24,685 bases of DNA, taken from assembly GCA_000787465.1 (NCBI GenBank), contig JSYX01000226.1, positions 1 to 24,685 of the forward strand, in the 5' to 3' direction. The notes below the pieces were generated by a model. It did not search any database. It was not told the DNA's origin and worked only from the letters and a program-made list of their open reading frames with translations. The position numbers and the translations under genes were made by a program. Every line of letters begins with the position of its first letter. The first letter of the stretch is position 1. This document shows, piece by piece, positions 1 through 10,999 of this stretch. This DNA is from Thermomucor indicae-seudaticae. Taxonomy: Eukaryota > Mucoromycota > Mucoromycetes > Mucorales > Lichtheimiaceae.

Positions 1-2838
1 TTCCTTTATGAAAATACGACAATAGCACTTTAACAATTATTTTTAGACATATAAACGGGCCCTTCAAGTTGTCTTCATGTTCGTTTTCAGTGTTCACATC
101 AATGTTACGATCGATTACTTCAAGCGAGATCAAAGAAGCAGTATCTCAGTCAGCGAAAAGAAATCTACTCAGCAACACCAACAAGACAAAGCGGTCCCAT
201 TTCAGCAATCGACAGAAGCTGGCTATCTGTTATCAGCGCTTGATAAAACAATGCATCTGAACATTGATCAGTATATAAAACTAGTGATATTCCCCTGCTT
301 ATGGTGCACCGACTTTTTAATAGCCAAAATTTTCGGGACATATCAAATTTTCTATTTTAAACCCCGCTGCGTGTGCTTCTATATATGGAAATGCTAAAAC
401 TATTATCCGCGCGGGACTTCGCGGAGGGACTCGTACTACTTACTGATGAACTGTTGGATCTCCCTTCCTTCCACATCTTAGGTGTACGTTCCTATGAAGT
501 GCTATGACTTTGATGAGAATCGCCTGTCCCTGCCTTATTTATACGAATACACACAGACCAGTGTATAAGTTCTAGATACTTCTATATAAAAAGCAAAGCT
601 ACAGTACTGCTGTTCGTTATTCTAGTTGCTTCCAGTCGCGATGGTGGGGCTTCAGAAATCGTTCCAGCATCTTTTAGACTTTTTATAAAGCCTTGCGAAA
701 AGAGGAATATTATTTGTCACTTCTGTTTCATGTAGTACAAAACGTCCAAATTCAGCATGCTCCAAGCCCGAAATGGTCATTGTACCACGATATCAAATCC
801 TCCCTCACTTAGTAAACTTTAAACTCTATCTGCTCTTCGCCATGAAGAAATAAAACGGATCTAAGCGACAAGTTTTGTTCTATATCCAATGCTAAACAAT
901 TTTTGTGGATGAGATTTTTGATATTGCTCATGTGGAGGGACTAGATAGCCTTCGAAGTCTGACTCATATTTCTGACTATTCAAGAGCCAATGCACCATAC
1001 CAAAATGGAAAATGGCAGAAGCGATCACTAAATCGAGCGATCACTACATAATTATTACTACAGCGACCGGTTACTGTTCTGATTTCTTTTTTTGTTTTTT
1101 TGGAGACGACGGTCCACGAAGGATCGTTTATGGAGAAGACATCATTAAGGTAAGTGCCGAAGCTGCCCGTCAATTTCTAGCTTCTTCCCTTTTCTTTGGC
1201 AAAGATATCATTCACAATGAGCCCCACAAGACACAACTGATCGCACGAGACGGATATTGTGAAGATGATGGTTACTTTGAGGTAAGTGTGGGTGCCGAAG
1301 AGCACCACGTCCTCGTCGTGATCCCCGGGTTTGGATCAGGGCCCTTAACGGGACAGGACAGAAATAAGTGGGATGGGTCAAGCATAAATGGGACGGACCG
1401 TCCCGACATCCATCCCAATTCCGTGCCCTGGTCCGGATGCGTCATGCTCCGGAACTGAGAGCGCTTGTTTGCTAGTATTTGGTTTGACCTTTTAATGAAC
1501 ACAAACCGCTTTTGACTGGATGTCGGACTGGATGTCGCGCGTATTTTGGCTTCAACTTGCGATAGAAAATATTCCTCCTTGTGGGGGGCTTCCCAGATTT
1601 CGAGAAGCTAAAACGATGTGGACGCGGCACGCCTCTTCGACCTCGCAAGAGACTGGGTGAGAAACAGAGTGTCCCGGCTGCTTGAACGGACCTGTATAAC
1701 TTGAAGCTCATGACGATGTTTCTCTGGCATCGTTTAAATTTTGCTTCGAAAGTGCCAAAGGCGGTTCTCACTGAATCCAGAATTGCGCGGTGTGATCTAT
1801 ATAGCATTTGAAGACAAAGCATGCAGACGATGAACAAGTCGTGATGAGACATGGATACCGAAATTTAGAACAGCTTCATTCTTCAGCAAGGCAATGTCTC
1901 CAAAGTGAATACAGTATTCATTCGAAGCAGGCTCTGAAACACCGGCTTTCCTTGAGTCGTATGATTTCCATATTCCTAAACGACTTAGAATTATAGGTTT
2001 TTGGATAACTTTCTGCGACCTCCTCGGTGATTTTTGTATAAACTCAAAGTGAAATTTGCTCCATGCTTTAACGAGGTGTTTATGGTGAAATAGAAAAGAT
2101 AATGGTTGAATAAAACCAGAGTTCCAACCTTGGTTTTTGCGCAATGATGCGCGTTTCTTCGATAGTGGCATCGATGATATCGCTCCCATGAACTTCTGGA
2201 TGCAGCGCTTAGTGCGTTTTAAGCCCACGTGAACGACCGCGTGGTTCCACGCATGTAATCAGCAAATCTGCGGTATTTCCTTCATAACAGTTCTTGCAGA
2301 AAGTTTGAGAGGAAAACTGCGGCGCTACGCATATTGAGTTTTGTCGCAACGTGGTCGAACTTAAGAGTAAACTCCACATCCATTGTTTCTTTTTTTAAGA
2401 GAACTCCCTGGCGACGGATGATGAATGTCCGGTCCTGCCGCGAAGGAAAAAGCTCATAACAATTAGCAGCTGTCGTGCTGTCATGCTTTGGATCACAGAG
2501 CGAAGCCCGCAAAGCGTGATTGCGTCGAGCAATGGGGCACAGGGAGCGGAAAATCTATCAGCCGCCAATCACCAGAAGTTTCTGCGCCAAGTCAGTTTCA
2601 TTTTCAGCTTGAAAGTCCCAATCGAAAACGGTTTCGCACTCGTCCTATCAAATTCTTGCTTCCTTCGTAAGTCCCTTTCCACCAATAACAAAAGCGAACT
2701 GTATAGGATCCCCGCGAGCGCGTTGTATTGCATAAAAGTGAGTTATTTGTCGTTCTTGTTCCTTTGGTCTTCATCGCTGGGCATGCTGTCTTTCAACATC
2801 TTACTGACCAGTGCCCTGTGGGCTGGACCTGCAGCACT
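1..2838. other. Long region without a supported gene
   Basis: I see no gene I can name here. Open frames of 60-150 codons occur on both strands, but none shows a recognisable domain or joins through convincing splice sites. A TATA-like TATATAAA at 583-590 lies about 50 bp before an ATG at 641, but that frame closes after 15 codons. A hAT-like miniature element sits at 1337-1430 (listed separately). The last few hundred bases should hold the promoter and leader of NF-YA. A donor-like GTGAGT near 2738 and an acceptor-like CAG ending at 2811 could mark a leader intron. Confidence 0.5.
1337..1430. mobile_element. hAT-like miniature element (94 bp) with imperfect 8-bp target duplication
   Basis: The segment begins CAGGGC and ends GCCCTG, a 6-bp terminal inverted repeat of the CAGGG type common in hAT transposons. 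The 8 bases before it (gtttggat, 1329-1336) match the 8 bases after it (gtccggat, 1431-1438) at 6 of 8 positions, as expected of an aged hAT target-site duplication. Inside are nested inverted repeats: GGGATGG at about 1370 pairs with CCATCCC at about 1411, enclosing the odd palindrome GGGACGGACCGTCCC at about 1390-1404. It is too short to encode a transposase, so it would be non-autonomous. The short terminal repeat and mismatched duplication keep the call tentative. Confidence 0.45.
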
Positions 2839-3777
2839 ATGAACTCATATAACGAAACTGGTAACAACCGCATCGACGCTCAGGAACCAAATATGCCTGC
2901 GTCTACGGTGGCGGGTACTATGGTATGTTTTCGGTCTTCCAAGTTAACGCTTAGCAGTTGCATGCATGGGATGATTAACAACGCTAACTGCTTGCATTTT
3001 CGTTATTTCTTTATTCTAGAATGAAACACATCGATCGCCTATGGCATATGATCCAAGCAGACACTTAACCTATGGTCAGCCATTAGTGTCAATGGTACGT
3101 TGTCTTCTTTGTAGAAAGCGAAAGAAAGAGCATCGAAATTTATTGCAATTCGGCAGCCTGCAGCAGCAGCGATGATTACAGCTCAGGCACAGGTCATGAA
3201 CCCGTCTCTGTACCGTGGCCCCAACGGCGAAGTTATTGTAGCACCGCCCGCCGCTCCCCAACCACCACCAACTGAAGAAGAGCCACTCTATGTAAACGCA
3301 AAGCAATATCATCGTATCCTTAAACGTCGCGCTGCTAGATTCAAGTTGGAGGAAATGAATAGAGTCGGTCGTACTCGCAAGCCATACCTTCACGAGAGCC
3401 GCCATCGACATGCTATGAGGCGCCCGCGTGGCCCTGGTGGACGCTTTCTCAGTAAGTCCCTGGAACATATCACCTACATAGTCCTAGATAATGACCCAGA
3501 TACTTCTTTAGCTGCTGCTGAAATCGCTGAATTGGAGAAAAACGGCAAGTTACCGAGCAATGCTTCCGGCAGTAATAATAACTCCTCACAGCAGCAGCAG
3601 CAACAGCAGCAAGGTGCGAAGAGTAGCGAGCAGCAACAGGAACAGTCTTCAAATGGTCCCCCAACAAGCAATGAAAATGGCCTATCACAGCATCAGCAAC
3701 ATGAAAACCCGCAGCAACATCCTCCCAATGATACCACCACTGCGTCCGGAGGATACGCTAATCTACCGACACAGTGA
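2839..3777 (+). CDS. HAP2: NF-YA / HAP2 subunit of the CCAAT-binding factor
   Basis: Sequence-specific subunit of the trimeric CCAAT-binding transcription factor (NF-Y/HAP complex), acting in the nucleus. Exons 2839-2922, 3020-3094, 3157-3451 and 3512-3777 join in frame to 239 residues. The conserved core is at residues 95-151: the NF-YB/NF-YC binding helix ([20 protein letters not shown]) and the DNA-binding part ([19 protein letters not shown], then GPGGRFL). It continues as [13 protein letters not shown] only if the 60-bp intron 3452-3511 is removed; that intron has no stop and keeps frame if retained. The C-terminus is Gln/Asn/Ser rich with CAG/CAA runs at 3591-3611. The ATG at 2839 is the first in its exon, but the frame stays open upstream, so a longer N-terminus or a leader intron is possible. 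An AATAAA lies at 3937. The family call is certain; the first exon is less so. Confidence 0.93.
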
Positions 3778-4336
3778 CACAGTTGGTTTTGCTTTTACCA
3801 ATGCTTTTACACTCTTGCATATTTTTTTTCTTTTACTGTAGGTTATCCATCCCTTGAATATAAGCTATGCTTCAGTGAAGTGTATGCAGTTTGTTTGTAT
3901 TTCTCAGTCTTTCACGTGCGGAATGATGAGAATTACAATAAATACCAGCCAATAACTGCTCGAGGTTGAGAATTGCAGTATCGTGATCTTAATAACAACT
4001 TGGGTTTGAGTGTAAGGTCACTTTCTGCTAGGAGGTGTGCATTGGATGTTATTGATGACTGACCTGTTTCCTAGTTCCACGTTTCTTATTTATGAGGTCG
4101 AAACAATAGAATCCTTCCTACTTCCGATCAAGTTATTCAAGACGAAAAAGACTAGCGTCAGAAAAACGTATCATATATTGTTAGCTATAAGAATTAGAAG
4201 ATAATACTGTAAACTTTTCAATAACTACACGTAGAACCGAGAAAAGTAAAACTTTCACAGTATTCAGATACCAAAAGCCATATGTGACTTAGGGATAAAC
4301 CGGCTACATACGTCGTCTCTTGGGTTTCACGGTTTG
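3778..4336. other. Convergent intergenic region between NF-YA and the membrane-protein gene
   Basis: Both flanking genes end here, so it should hold two 3' untranslated regions. An AATAAA polyadenylation-type hexamer is at 3937-3942 on the + strand, 160 bases after the NF-YA stop. I see no further gene. Confidence 0.5.
3937..3942 (+). terminator. AATAAA polyadenylation-type signal for NF-YA
   Basis: Exact AATAAA, 160 bases downstream of the NF-YA stop codon, in AT-rich sequence. Its position fits a fungal 3' end signal. Cleavage site not determined. Confidence 0.4.
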
Positions 4337-5075
4337 TCATAGATCGACCCCTTGGAACCCTTGCTTGAAAGCCAAGGCACCTATAGCAAGTGCCAAACTG
4401 TAGAAAATGATCCCGTACATCAAACGAGCAAGATGATGTTCGTACGCGGCTTCAAAGATGGACCAGAATACTGCGAACGTAAAATAGCTGCGCGTGCAAA
4501 TTTGTCAATGCAAAAACTTTTTGCTAATGCATCCAAGGAACTTACATCCAGGACAGGATCATAACAGAACGCGTTTCGCCGCGACCAAAAGTGTTTAAGA
4601 CCAGAACCGAAAGCAAGAGGAGCACTAGGTCACGAAGTACATCGCTTGCACGGCTAAGTCGATTCTACACAATGTAACGGTCAACGATGGCTTATGTATT
4701 CACCACGGTGATGAGCACGTTCGCGGCCCAGCTTACATGTGCCGCAATTATTTCAGGTCGCCTAATCCATGGTCTACTTGGAACAGTCGCTGATTCGTTC
4801 GTAGTAGGATTGACTGGAACTGCTTCGTCTCGACCAGCATAATCTGGACCTCGATGTCCGTCGCCAAAGACATGCCGCACGAACCAAATAAGACCCCAAT
4901 AGACCCAAAGCGTAAAGAAAGCAATCCAATACAACTTCACGTTTCGATCTTGAATAAAAGCTGCAAGACTATCGTTATAGGAATAGCCATTGCTAGCATC
5001 AATGTACCCATAGCTTGAGGAAATGACCGAATGTTCTTGAAGTTTCCCTTGGCTGAAAATATCTACAGAAGTCAT
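4337..5075 (-). CDS. Four-helix membrane protein, MAPEG-like
   Basis: Three exons on the minus strand, 5075-4737, 4664-4546 and 4487-4337, join in frame to 202 residues. The introns are 72 bp (donor GTAAGC) and 58 bp (donor GTAAGT). Predicted membrane helices lie at about 48-66 (YWIAFFTLWVYWGLIWFV), 121-139 (DVLRDLVLLLLSVLVLNTF), 147-166 and 174-193. The first helix is followed by a polar loop of about 45 residues. The stretch IIAAHNRLSRASDVLRDLVL before helix 2 resembles the MAPEG pattern of a basic/Asn segment leading into the second helix. MAPEG enzymes are glutathione-dependent membrane enzymes and related proteins. This is a pattern judgement: I do not see a full MAPEG signature, and an unrelated four-helix protein is possible. 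The ATG at 5075 is the first of the open frame. No signal peptide is evident. Confidence 0.7.
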
Positions 5076-6094
5076 TGTATGATACTGGCGGGTAATAAAA
5101 CGAACAATTGCTATGTTGCAAGAAAAGCTTTATATCCACTACTTATATATATGTATTCCGTGTAGAAAGCCGAACAAGGCTTCACATGGTCTTTTCTATT
5201 AAACAAGCATCTCCCATGCTTGAAATATTCATATGTCCTACAGGGTCTAAGCTTGGAAATCGTGTAGTTAGGAGCCATCATGTGGAGTATGTATGACACT
5301 GTTCCAAAGCGTCCTGCGTTCGGTCCAGATGCCCTCAACACAATGCAATGTAGAACGAAAAAAGGAAGAACAAGCGCTATTTCGTCATAGCAAAGAGTGA
5401 GTATTTCATGTAAAAGAGAGAGAGCTCTATAATCTCGCACTCGAGTATCCTTTCCGATGCATGTGCTGTAAACCAGACATGTCGCTATCTCGTGTGGGCA
5501 CTCGCAGCCATCTGCATCGTTACTGCCAATCTTCAATAGTTATGGCGTTTACTAATATCACCATGAATAAACCGAAAATTCGGAAAAAGGTAACCTCATT
5601 TCTAAATTTGGTACAGAGAATAAGCTCATCTACGTAATTCTTCTTCAAGTCTTTCAGCATCTATAAGCCGATGTTCAGTTCTGCTGAATTACAAGCAGCA
5701 TAAGTTGTTTTCTTCAATTCCGTGGTCGGTTCTACAGTGTTATAGTGGATATTCCCAGCAAAAAGGAACCTGAAAGTAGACATGCAATGAAAGTGCTGAA
5801 ATACCATAACTGATGTCATGTTTATGCCAATAGCGACCTGACATGCTCCGTGGTTATTAAGTCTTACGCTAAGGAAAACTCTCCTTAACTTACGGTACTG
5901 TGAGCAACGAGCTATTGTTCAGGTTGAGTCACGAATGTAGACGTACTTCATTGTTGGTCTACTTTATCCGCTTATGGTCTTTCGAATGTCTGACTTTGAA
6001 TTCCCAAAATTTCTTGGGACGGATATCGCCTTTCGAATTCTTTTGCTTTTCTTTCGCTTTTCCGTCTTTATTGCCATTTTAAGAGGATCAAGTC
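5076..6094. other. Divergent intergenic region upstream of the membrane-protein gene and TFIIF alpha
   Basis: About 1 kb between two divergent start codons. The 100 bases before the TFIIF start are rich in T and C (tttcgaattcttttgctttt and similar), typical of a fungal leader. A 141-codon minus-strand frame at 5111-5536 has no recognisable feature and I treat it as chance. No other gene is seen. Confidence 0.5.
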
Positions 6095-8284
6095 ATGGCC
6101 AGCATTTACAACTTTACACATTCAAATACCCGCGGTCGAGGCCGTGGTGGAATACCCAATCAGCGCCCAATGCACAATACCCTGACCGGCAATGGAACGC
6201 CATCACGATTTCTACCTGCAGATCGGCCAATTATAAAATCTCAGAACACAGTTCAAACATTCAATATCCCATATCAGGACTATCAGCTCACTTCGACTAA
6301 ACGTCGCGGAAAAAATCATGTTATGGATTTCAGAACAACAAAAGTCGTTGACTTTAAGAACTTTGCGCGACCGGTTAAACTTCAGAGGAAAGATGCGGAT
6401 AAACAAAACTATCATCGCCATTTTGGCAACAATAAAACTGCCGGTAATACGCCTGGTGGTGCTGCTGGAGCGACAGCAACGGGCGAATCAAGCTCATCCA
6501 CGTCTTCCCCGCATTATGGACCAAAAACCGGTGCAGACACATCGCTCATTGCTCCTCTTGGTGGCGCAACACGTAACAAACAAATGTTGTTTAAGAAGCG
6601 AACAAAGCAGATCTTCTTGGCAAAAGACGACGTCAGAGAGCTTAAAGAACAAGAAACGAAACCTTGGATATTGGAAGACTACGATGGACAAAACAGTTTT
6701 ACGGGAGTTTATGAAGGATCCAAACAATCAGACTATGTATTTTTCGTCTTGACAGTGAGTAGGCGTGCGAGATATGGAGTTCCACCTTTATAGAGTTATT
6801 TAATGTTGGCAATCATTTTTGCAGGAGAATGGCTTCAAAGTCGTTCCGGTCGACAGATGGTACAAGTTTCAAGCAAAGAGAAATTTCAAAACATTGACAT
6901 TGGAAGAAGCAGAGGAACAGGTAACATTGCTAGAGGGGCGTGTTTTTATCAATCCATGTTTTTACGAAAAATCACTTGCATGTTGCAGCTCAAGAAGCAG
7001 CAAAGACGCGAGCAAAATCGTTGGATGATGCTCAAGCGTAACCAAGCTCTAGCAGAAGCTGAGGAGCAAAAAGCTCAACAGGAACAAATGGGACGTAGTA
7101 AAGTTCGGATCGGTACAGAAAACAGTGAGAAACGACGAGGACAGAGTCGGGACGACGATGAAATGGACGAGCTGGACTTTGAGGATGTCTTCCAAGATGA
7201 CGAAGAAGGAGGCGGAGAGTTTGAATTCGAGGACGAAGAGATGAAAGAGAGCAAAGTATGTATCTTCTTATAACCGCATTGGTGGGCCAAAGCTAAATAC
7301 TGTATATAGGAGCGTTTAAAGCGCGAAACAAAAGGCTATATTCCTGGCGATTATGATGATGAAGACGATTTCTTCGAAGAAAAAACCAATAAGCTCTCCT
7401 CAGATGGAAAGGTAAATAGCGATTAGGGCTTGTAACTGCGGAACTGATTTACTAAAATCTATGGTCTGCAGCAAATGCGAAAGCTTGTGCGAGATTTAGA
7501 AAACAATCGCGCCTATGAATCCGACGAAGAAGTTGATCCGTATGCCTCAAGTGTAAGTGGAAATTAACCCAATCGAATAGTACCAGTGATCTAATAGTTG
7601 ACGTAGGAGGATGAGGTGGAATCGGATACCGAAAAGAAGGAAGAAGTTAAGACTGGACAAGATACTGCTCAACAAAAGAAAGCACCTCAAACCCAGAAGC
7701 GGAAGGCAACTGCTCCTGCGAAACCTCCAGCAACAAAGAAGACCACGGCGGCTAAAGTCAAGAAGGAAGAACTTCCTCGTCCTTCCGCTCGACCTGGGTC
7801 GCCTTCAGTTCATATTAAGAAAGAGCCATCCTCGCCGTCGCCACCGCCAGGAGGAACGCGTGGACCATCTCCGCTTCATGCAGGATCGCCAGTGCGTACT
7901 ACTATTGATACTACCAGTGCAGCAGCTGTTATTGCCACATCCAAGAAACGCAAGGCAGAGGAGGGTGCCTCTAATGCACCGGATGCCAAGCATCGTATTG
8001 TTAACCATCCGGCGCCGTCTTCACCTAGTGGTGGTAGCCACACCATACCTTCCAGCACTGGTGGCCCCAAGGATGAAGACATTATCACTGAGGAAGAAGT
8101 GATTGCGACTTTACGTGGAAAGAAAATGACTCTAAAGGAGTTCTTGATGCATTTCCGGAAGCGTATCAAGAAGAATGAACGCAATCGGGAGATCATAACT
8201 GGTTTACTCAAGAAAGTTGCCAGACACAACTCAAAGGATGACCCTAACACAAAGACACTGGAGCTACGTCCTGAACTCCAGTAA
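6095..8284 (+). CDS. TFG1: Transcription initiation factor TFIIF subunit alpha (RAP74/Tfg1)
   Basis: Large subunit of TFIIF, which binds RNA polymerase II and helps place it at promoters. Six exons, 6095-6754, 6825-6920, 6989-7255, 7310-7411, 7472-7552 and 7607-8284, all join at phase 0 to give 627 residues. The introns are 54-70 bp. The N-terminal dimerisation half is recognisable: VMDFRTTKVVDFKNFARPVK near residue 80, then KPWILEDYDGQNSFTGVYEG and, across the first intron, YVFFVLT-ENGFKVVPVDRWYKFQ. The middle is highly charged, with an acidic block (DELDFEDVFQDDEEGGGEF) followed by Lys/Pro/Ser-rich linker. The C-terminus (about 562-627) is the winged-helix domain: ITEEEVIATLRGKKMTLKEF through TLELRPELQ. 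That domain binds the CTD phosphatase and TFIIB in other species. The length lies between human RAP74 and yeast Tfg1. The start at 6095 is the first ATG of the frame. Confidence 0.93.
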
Positions 8285-10542
8285 TGTACAGATGATCCGA
8301 AACGCCGTAAATGCGTAATATATGCCTTCCAAATAATAATTGGTGAACAATTAATTGCCTCACTCGAAGTATTCTGCTCTTGTGTTGTTATAAAAGCCGT
8401 ATCAAAGCGATTCTCTTCTGTGTAGAGTACTCATTATATTAACGGGTAAGGGTTGCCCACTTCGTCATGTAGTGGGCTTAGGTACATATGGTCGTCAAGA
8501 CGCCCTATATTTCTTCTGTATACTCGCGCGCACTGCCGCCTCAGTGGACATGGCATGAACTACTCGTGAGGATCACTTTTTCATGAGTGCTAAATCAACA
8601 CAAAACAGGTGACGCCTCGGCACGAAAGCTGAGTGCCTGGGCGTAAACTGTTTGCTTCAAGCAGTTGATCTCTTAGCGCCAGGGCCTGCCGCAATCAGTT
8701 TACGTAACAAATAGATGGCTATTTGAGACCAGATTCTTTCTCGAAGCAAGATTGTTTACAAAATATCACCAGTCTAACTCGGTGGATTTGATACTTGAAA
8801 CGGGCTATAAATTTTCCAGCCTGTTTCGTATAGAGCCAAAAGAGCGTGATGCACTGCATAAAAGTGAGTATTCTGCTTTTATCTTTCTTCTTTATAGAAG
8901 ATGTATCCCAAACAAAGAGTCTGTAGGAATGTCAAGTAAAAATAAAGGCATGTATCTCGTACGTCGCTATGAACAAAAATTATTGAGGATATAATCGTCT
9001 AAAACAATGCGTGTCTTGCAATGTCAAGTATGAATCAACTTGAACTCGATCAATCGATTTCTTACAGTGTGGAACGTCCATTTCGCAGCTATTATTGGTC
9101 AACATCTTGTAGCGTGTCTTGTAAACAATTAAGCGAAGGAAGTTTTCATAATACTCGACCTTGTGAAGGGCGCAACATGATACCGCATGTCCAAGTTCTG
9201 GGCCAAGGTCAGTATCAGTAGTAACTTTAACCATCCCAGCAGAAGTTTGGGAGTTCGGTGAAACATGCCTAGAACAGGTCAGGAGAGCTTGTAGCTTCAT
9301 CGCGTCGCGTTTGATCAGTTGGTTTTTGCTAAGGATTGAATCAAGTACAGCGCCATGAGCTTATTTTTGACAACTGGTGCTATGATATCTTGTTGCTATC
9401 CAGCTTCCTTTACTCAAGGGGCAGAGTTATGCATAAAAGAAAGAAACAGACAGGTCTAGCCATTACATAGTCTTTTTATGGCATACTTGAATACCAGAGC
9501 AAGCGCAATAAATCTTTGACTGTAGCGTTGCTATATACTGCATAACACCTGGAGGCCCAAAGTCCTTGCGGTATAACGAATACTGTGTCTTCCTGTTGAT
9601 GGTGGTGCGTATAACATTCGTCCATAGACAAGACTTTCTCTTTTTAACGTGTATTTTTCTTTTACCATGTCTTTGTCCCATGAAGCACTGGTGTTGGCAG
9701 CGCCATAGTGTAAGGAAGAAGTCGCTTTGAAAGCTGCATAAGATGCATTGCTTCAACGCTATCTTTAGCCTGACTACAGCTTATGAACGTGTGTTCGCTT
9801 ACCTTATACTACGTCTACGTATATATCGACCATGCATTCTACAGTTGCTCTAACCTTCCTATGCCTCATGATCAGCGTCTGCAGAATAGTTCGCAACTCG
9901 ACTGCGCTGCGGCGACACTACTTGGGGGTGGCGGCAAGTGGGAAGTCCCAGATGACATGAGACACATCATTGTCAAGAGGTCAATGCATTAGCGTTCTCA
10001 TAGTGGAAATCAAAACGCAAAGAAGCACAACCGCGAGTCATGAAGAGAAGGCTTTACATGAAACAACTATAAGTGCTCGAGATATTTGCCTGCAGATGGC
10101 TTCTTGTAAATGCGCAACAATCCGATCGGATGCCCTGCCATCATGGCATTCCGAAACTGGAGATTTCTGCAGCGTGGAGTGCACTGCATAAGTGGTACTA
10201 CAATGCCTGAATATGATGTTACAGAGCCATCATATGAGGACTCAATAAAGTACAGATTGATGTCTCTAGGGCATGAAATATGCTTAATACTTTAGCTATT
10301 GCACATGAGAAGCCCACTCTGTGATAGATACACTAACTGATCCGTTTACAAGCAAAAAGTATATGGAGTACCATGAAGAGTTGATCTCTATAATACCAAG
10401 TGTAAGTCAGTAAAAGAGTGCTATACTAAAACCGATAGCTTTTATTATTATCATCGACAGCTTAGATAATAACTACGTATACATAAAAAACACAAAACCG
10501 TGCAAACATCGTTTGCTGGATATGTATGTGCTACAGGTTAAA
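8285..10542. other. Gene-poor 2.2-kb region
   Basis: Open frames here are short (60-106 codons), overlap on opposite strands and show no family features, so I report no gene. Two inverted repeats are visible: gcccact/agtgggc at 8455-8477, and a 9-bp pair cgtaaactg (8642-8650) with cagtttacg (8696-8704). Neither has a recognisable role. The last 100 bases hold the 3' end of the next minus-strand gene, including an AATAAA on that strand at 10441-10446. Confidence 0.5.
10441..10446 (-). terminator. AATAAA polyadenylation-type signal for the small Thr-rich gene
   Basis: TTTATT on the + strand reads AATAAA on the minus strand, 97 bases after the stop codon of the gene ending at 10543. This supports a transcript 3' end there. 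Confidence 0.4.
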
Positions 10543-10947
10543 TCACTCAGGATTGGTTTGGCCATCCTGAGGCCTTTTCTCAGGCCGTTCGTATCTTCTT
10601 TTACGTCGTGGCTTTTCTTGACGCGGCTCGGATTGATAAGGTCGAACGAGAATCGCTTTAAATCGCTTCCAGAAGCCACTGACACGTTTTCGACAAGTTT
10701 TTTTCTTATCGTCATTTCCGGTAGGAGCGTCGGTAGGCCCGTCGGTAGGAGTGTCAGTAGTAGTATCCGTAGTAGTAGTTGGAAGAGTTGACGACGATTC
10801 CAAACCGACTGGTGTTGTTGAAGAACCTGCAACTGAGCGCTCCGCCGCAGACATTGCATTAGGCTCAAAAGCCGGTGGCAACGAGAAATTGAAAAAATCC
10901 TCCCAGTCGTTAGAGGGTTCAGTCTTTTCTGAACGTTTCTCCATCAT
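10543..10947 (-). CDS. Small unrecognised protein with Thr-rich repeat and basic tail
   Basis: A single-exon frame of 134 residues starting at the ATG at 10947 (two ATGs in tandem). I do not recognise the family. Residues 1-30 are polar with an aromatic patch (NDWEDFFNFSLPP). Residues 55-80 form a Thr/Asp/Pro repeat (TTTTDTTTDTPTDGPTDAPT). The last 55 residues are strongly basic (KKKTCRKRVSGFWKRFKAIL, then PRRKRRYERPEKRPQDGQ). Support for a real gene: on the minus strand a TATATAAAAAT box lies at 11000-11010, then a CT-rich leader of about 50 bases, then the ATG. An AATAAA follows about 100 bases after the stop. No signal peptide or membrane helix is seen. Charge suggests nucleic-acid or phospholipid binding, but that is inference. 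Confidence 0.5.
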   Translation of the reverse strand: MMEKRSEKTEPSNDWEDFFNFSLPPAFEPNAMSAAERSVAGSSTTPVGLESSSTLPTTTTDTTTDTPTDGPTDAPTGNDDKKKTCRKRVSGFWKRFKAILVRPYQSEPRQEKPRRKRRYERPEKRPQDGQTNPE

Positions 10948-10999
10948 TTGCAAAATGGATAAATATCAAGAGAAGAAAAGAGTGAAGAATGGAAAATGT

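Noticed and set aside
641..688. ATG about 50 bp after a TATATAAA box
   Set aside because: The frame closes after 15 codons and no convincing splice leads to more coding sequence.
1012..1458. 148-codon frame with donor-like GTAAGTG at two places
   Set aside because: It reads straight through the hAT-like element, shows no domain, and the possible splices do not keep the frame.
1472..2512. Three consecutive minus-strand frames (126, 143 and 76 codons)
   Set aside because: They looked like pieces of a transposase, but no catalytic motif is visible and the frames do not join, so no name is justified.
4665..4703. 39-nt intron (donor GTGAAT) in the membrane-protein gene
   Set aside because: It keeps the frame but is shorter than every other intron here. 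Donor GTAAGC at 4736 gives a 72-bp intron, also in frame, and a better helix boundary.
5111..5536. 141-codon minus-strand frame
   Set aside because: No recognisable domain, no promoter-like leader, and it lies in the divergent promoter region.
8752..8994. 80-codon frame containing an intron-like GTGAGT...TATAG segment
   Set aside because: The resemblance to a spliced gene is limited to one pair of borders; no upstream or downstream coding support.
9463..9756. 97-codon minus-strand frame, Cys/Lys-rich
   Set aside because: No zinc-finger spacing or transposase motif could be established; treated as chance.
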